From Dissophora ornata (taxonomy: Eukaryota > Mortierellomycota > Mortierellomycetes > Mortierellales > Mortierellaceae), in NCBI GenBank assembly GCA_025201705.1, contig MU616996.1:3760-27731 (forward strand): 23,972 bases of DNA, read 5' to 3'. The notes under the pieces were generated by a model. That model was given only the letters and a program-made list of their open reading frames with translations. It searched no databases and was not told where the DNA came from. A program made the position numbers and the translations under genes. Shown piece by piece: positions 21,659 through 23,972 of this stretch (position 1 is the first letter of the stretch; the number at the start of each line of letters is the position of its first letter).

Positions 21659-22165
21659 TTATTGGTAATTGCCACCCAACACCTTCTCGCATCCATAATT
21701 CGACTTGTTGACAGGGCAATCCGCCTTATCTTTGCAGCAGCGAATACAGTAGATCTGGCTATCGGGCTCAATAAACTCCACATAGTAGTTGTAACCCGCG
21801 CACTTTGACCCGACGGGGGCCTTGATATCGTACTGTCCACCACCATCATCCGCGGAAAACTTGTACTTGTTGCGATCGATACGACCTGTGACTTGAACAT
21901 AGTTATCCGCTTTATTGGAGAGAAAGTGAGCGGATTTGATGAATCCTTGAGGGAGGGGTCCGGCGTTGGGGGGCCTTTGCAATTTCGTTGGTGCAGAACG
22001 CGACAGCACGGTCCTCGCTCTTGGAGATATCGCCGCCGGGCAAGGGGTGGAGGAAGAGACAGAAGTCTTTTGCAGAAATGATGGCACCGATCTGGCCGGT
22101 GACTTTAGTAGGAGCGGCTGAGACAACTGAGGCAATATAGCCAGGACGATGGAGGTTATTCTGAT
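21659..22165 (-). pseudogene. broken, intronless tandem paralog of the secreted cysteine-rich protein
   Basis: The 3' half is intact and clearly homologous to the neighbour at 20463-21094: PLPQGFIKSAHF, YVQVTGRID, DDGGGQYDIKAPVGSKC, IYCIRCCKDKADC and YGCEKVLGGNYQ with a stop at 21659. The 5' half is damaged. The expected start codon position (22163-22165) reads ATC, with no in-frame ATG behind it. A signal-peptide frame (RITSIVLAIL) breaks near 22134, where one base seems to be missing. The mature N-terminus (APTKVTGQIGAI, KDFCLFLHPLPGG, EDRAVAFC) then runs in another frame until a C6 run at 21968-21973, where one extra base returns it to the first frame. The intron of the paralog, at the EP-D junction, is absent. 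Sequencing error at the homopolymer can explain one lesion but hardly all three. Confidence 0.75.
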
Positions 22166-23972
22166 AAGCGCTTATGCATATGTGTAAAATGCCAAAAGTC
22201 AGAAGGCGAGAGAGTCGAGAGGGGAGAGCCGCTGGTGCCAGTTCCTACTATCAGACTGTTCTCCCCCCCCTTTCATCAAAAGCGAATGTTGCTCTTTCTG
22301 TAGCCCGATTAGATCGAGCTGACATCCTTTCCCTCTGGTAAACATCATAGTGACACATTTACCGCCCAAAAAAATAAAAGAAAAGCCCAAGACAGGAATG
22401 GACAAAGGTAAAAATAAAATAACGCGTCCATGAGGACTCGCCACCTAGATCTTTTTCATTTCCTTTTCCGGCTGCTACACACCTCGATATCCAATCGTTT
22501 TCAGCCCCTTCTCAGTCAAAAAGGAGACAGCCCTCCCCCACGCGCGCGCCTGGACAACATGTGCAGCACGGACTAGAAAAGCATGGAAAGGTACCCCAGG
22601 CCTAAACGGAGAGCATATTACACTAAGCGTGTTGTTTTGCTGGACGAAGCGGTTTTATAAATAGCGACGGCCATCCGTGGTCATCATCTTACACAACAAG
22701 AGGTTTATCATCAGCACTATGACGGATTTTTTATTTATTCTCCCCCCCCCCCCTCCTTTTTTTTTTAGTGCCGATAAGCGACCGGAGGTAGCGACGGTGG
22801 TGGCATTAGATCTTTATCGGCTGAGCGTTGCATTGTGTCAACCAGCGAAATCCAGAAATATCGTGTGCGTGCGTGCATGTGAGACTGTTGTAGAAATGAA
22901 GACTCGTAGACGCCTCAAATTTCCGCCTTTTTCTCGGTAAACAGCATCAAAAGAAAAGTGTCGTCCAAACAAAGCTTGGGAGCCGTGAGCCGGCGCACAG
23001 ATCAAACACTAGCCAGACCAGGTCAGTTATTTTACGTCTGTCTGTGTCTGTGATTTTTATCTTGTGCTGATGAGCCAACACCACAGGATTTTTATTTTAC
23101 TCACTAAAATATGAATGAAGGTAAGAGCATTGCAACACCCATCTCACTGGCCTGTATCAGGTCGATGGGCAGCCTAGGCAAAGAAAAGTGCGAAGAGTCG
23201 ACTAATTTACTCCCCGTATTGATGATTGCGGGTGGTAGGGGGTTTTTTTCTTGCTTGTTCACAATATGAACACTGAATGTGCGGACATGCCTTGACTATT
23301 CATGCACATTGTTGCTTTGCGGGGGGTGGATCAAAAAAAAAAGCAGGCCACCTGAACAGGACTGCAAGGGTGAAAATGGTCAACGTGGTTAAGGAAATAG
23401 GCAAGATTCTTGAGGGATGGATGACTGAATGGTTTTATGCAACTCGCTCCAAAAATAGGCGTGCTAACTATGAGCTAGAATAGCTTCATCTTCTGCAACG
23501 ACGGCGTAAGGGATGAGTATCATGTTGGCGTTGCAATGGACGCCGTGTGTCATTCTATTTCACTGGCCCAATGGGGTTGCTTTAGAAGACTCGTTGGGTA
23601 TATCAGAGGCACGCCTCGGCGTACCAGCAGGCCATAAACATTCGTGGTGTTTGTAATCATCGCCCTGGGCAGTCTCCATGCATGAATTGCGGAATGCGGA
23701 GCGATGCATGTGGAAAAAGCACATCACTTGTTAAGATCAATAAGCACAAATTTCTTTTGCATTCGGGTCACTTCTCTATGTCAAAAAGATAGAATTCAGA
23801 ATCTAACAGATGTCCATCGAAGCGTGCGGGGATCAACTCCATCCATTGTGCACCGTGCCCACCTTTCCCAGCCCTCTCTTTCTGAGCCAAGACCAATATG
23901 TTAAAATCACGCTAGGCAAAGAGCGCGAATAGAACTCTCAAGAAGTCGCGTAACTGACATGGCGTCTAGGTG
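22166..23972. other. 1.8-kb stretch without a convincing gene
   Basis: Contains homopolymer tracts (C11 and T10 around 22742-22767, other A and G runs), a good TATA match at 22656-22663 and only short unconvincing open frames. No RNA gene or repeat was recognised. It may be the 5' flank of a gene beyond the right edge. Confidence 0.45.
22656..22663 (+). promoter_or_regulatory. TATA box with no clear gene behind it
   Basis: TATAAATA lies 63 bases upstream of an ATG at 22719 that opens a 73-codon frame running through a poly-C/poly-T tract (PPPPPFFF) to a stop at 22938-22940. The box is a good match, but the downstream frame does not look like a protein; it may drive a non-coding or lost transcript. 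Confidence 0.3.

Overview
This is nuclear DNA of a fungus, most likely an early-diverging lineage such as Mortierellomycota. The inference rests on compact genes with many short introns (about 80-200 nt, mostly GTAAG/GTATG donors and YAG acceptors), a ribonuclease-inhibitor-type leucine-rich-repeat protein of the kind abundant in Mortierella, a secreted saposin-type sphingomyelinase and fungal versions of Fur1, Mtg1, Rmd1 and Cdc9. No sequence search was possible, so the lineage is an inference. All gene models were built by hand from reading frame, splice signals and intron phase; every complete model sums to a multiple of three.

Layout, left to right: the 3' end of a leucine-rich-repeat gene (+, 1-138); uracil phosphoribosyltransferase (+, 6 exons, 981-2529); a 2-oxoglutarate/Fe(II) dioxygenase (-, 5 exons, 2785-4239); the circularly permuted mitochondrial GTPase Mtg1 (+, 5 exons, 4465-5948), divergent from the dioxygenase; a secreted acid-sphingomyelinase-like phosphodiesterase (-, 4 exons, 6341-8513); about 2.7 kb with no convincing gene (8514-11180); DNA ligase I (-, 11 exons, 11181-14527), which shares a 508-bp divergent promoter with an Rmd1/DUF155 gene (+, 7 exons, 15036-17267); a probable Ame1/CENP-U kinetochore subunit (+, 9 exons, 17397-20290); a small secreted cysteine-rich protein (-, 2 exons, 20463-21094) with a tandem, intronless and apparently broken paralog (-, 21659-22165); then about 1.8 kb with no convincing gene.

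The neighbours do not form one pathway; most are housekeeping genes (pyrimidine salvage, mitochondrial translation, DNA replication, chromosome segregation). The observations most worth checking are an ancient tandem duplication of an exon pair in the Ame1-like gene, which doubles a basic RGAG-type motif; the decayed tandem copy of the secreted protein, with a lost start and two compensating frameshifts; an Asp-to-Cys change in the uracil-binding signature of the uracil phosphoribosyltransferase; a missing splice acceptor in MTG1; and an MCB (ACGCGT) element just upstream of DNA ligase I. I saw no CRISPR array, rRNA, tRNA, transposase or virus-like gene.
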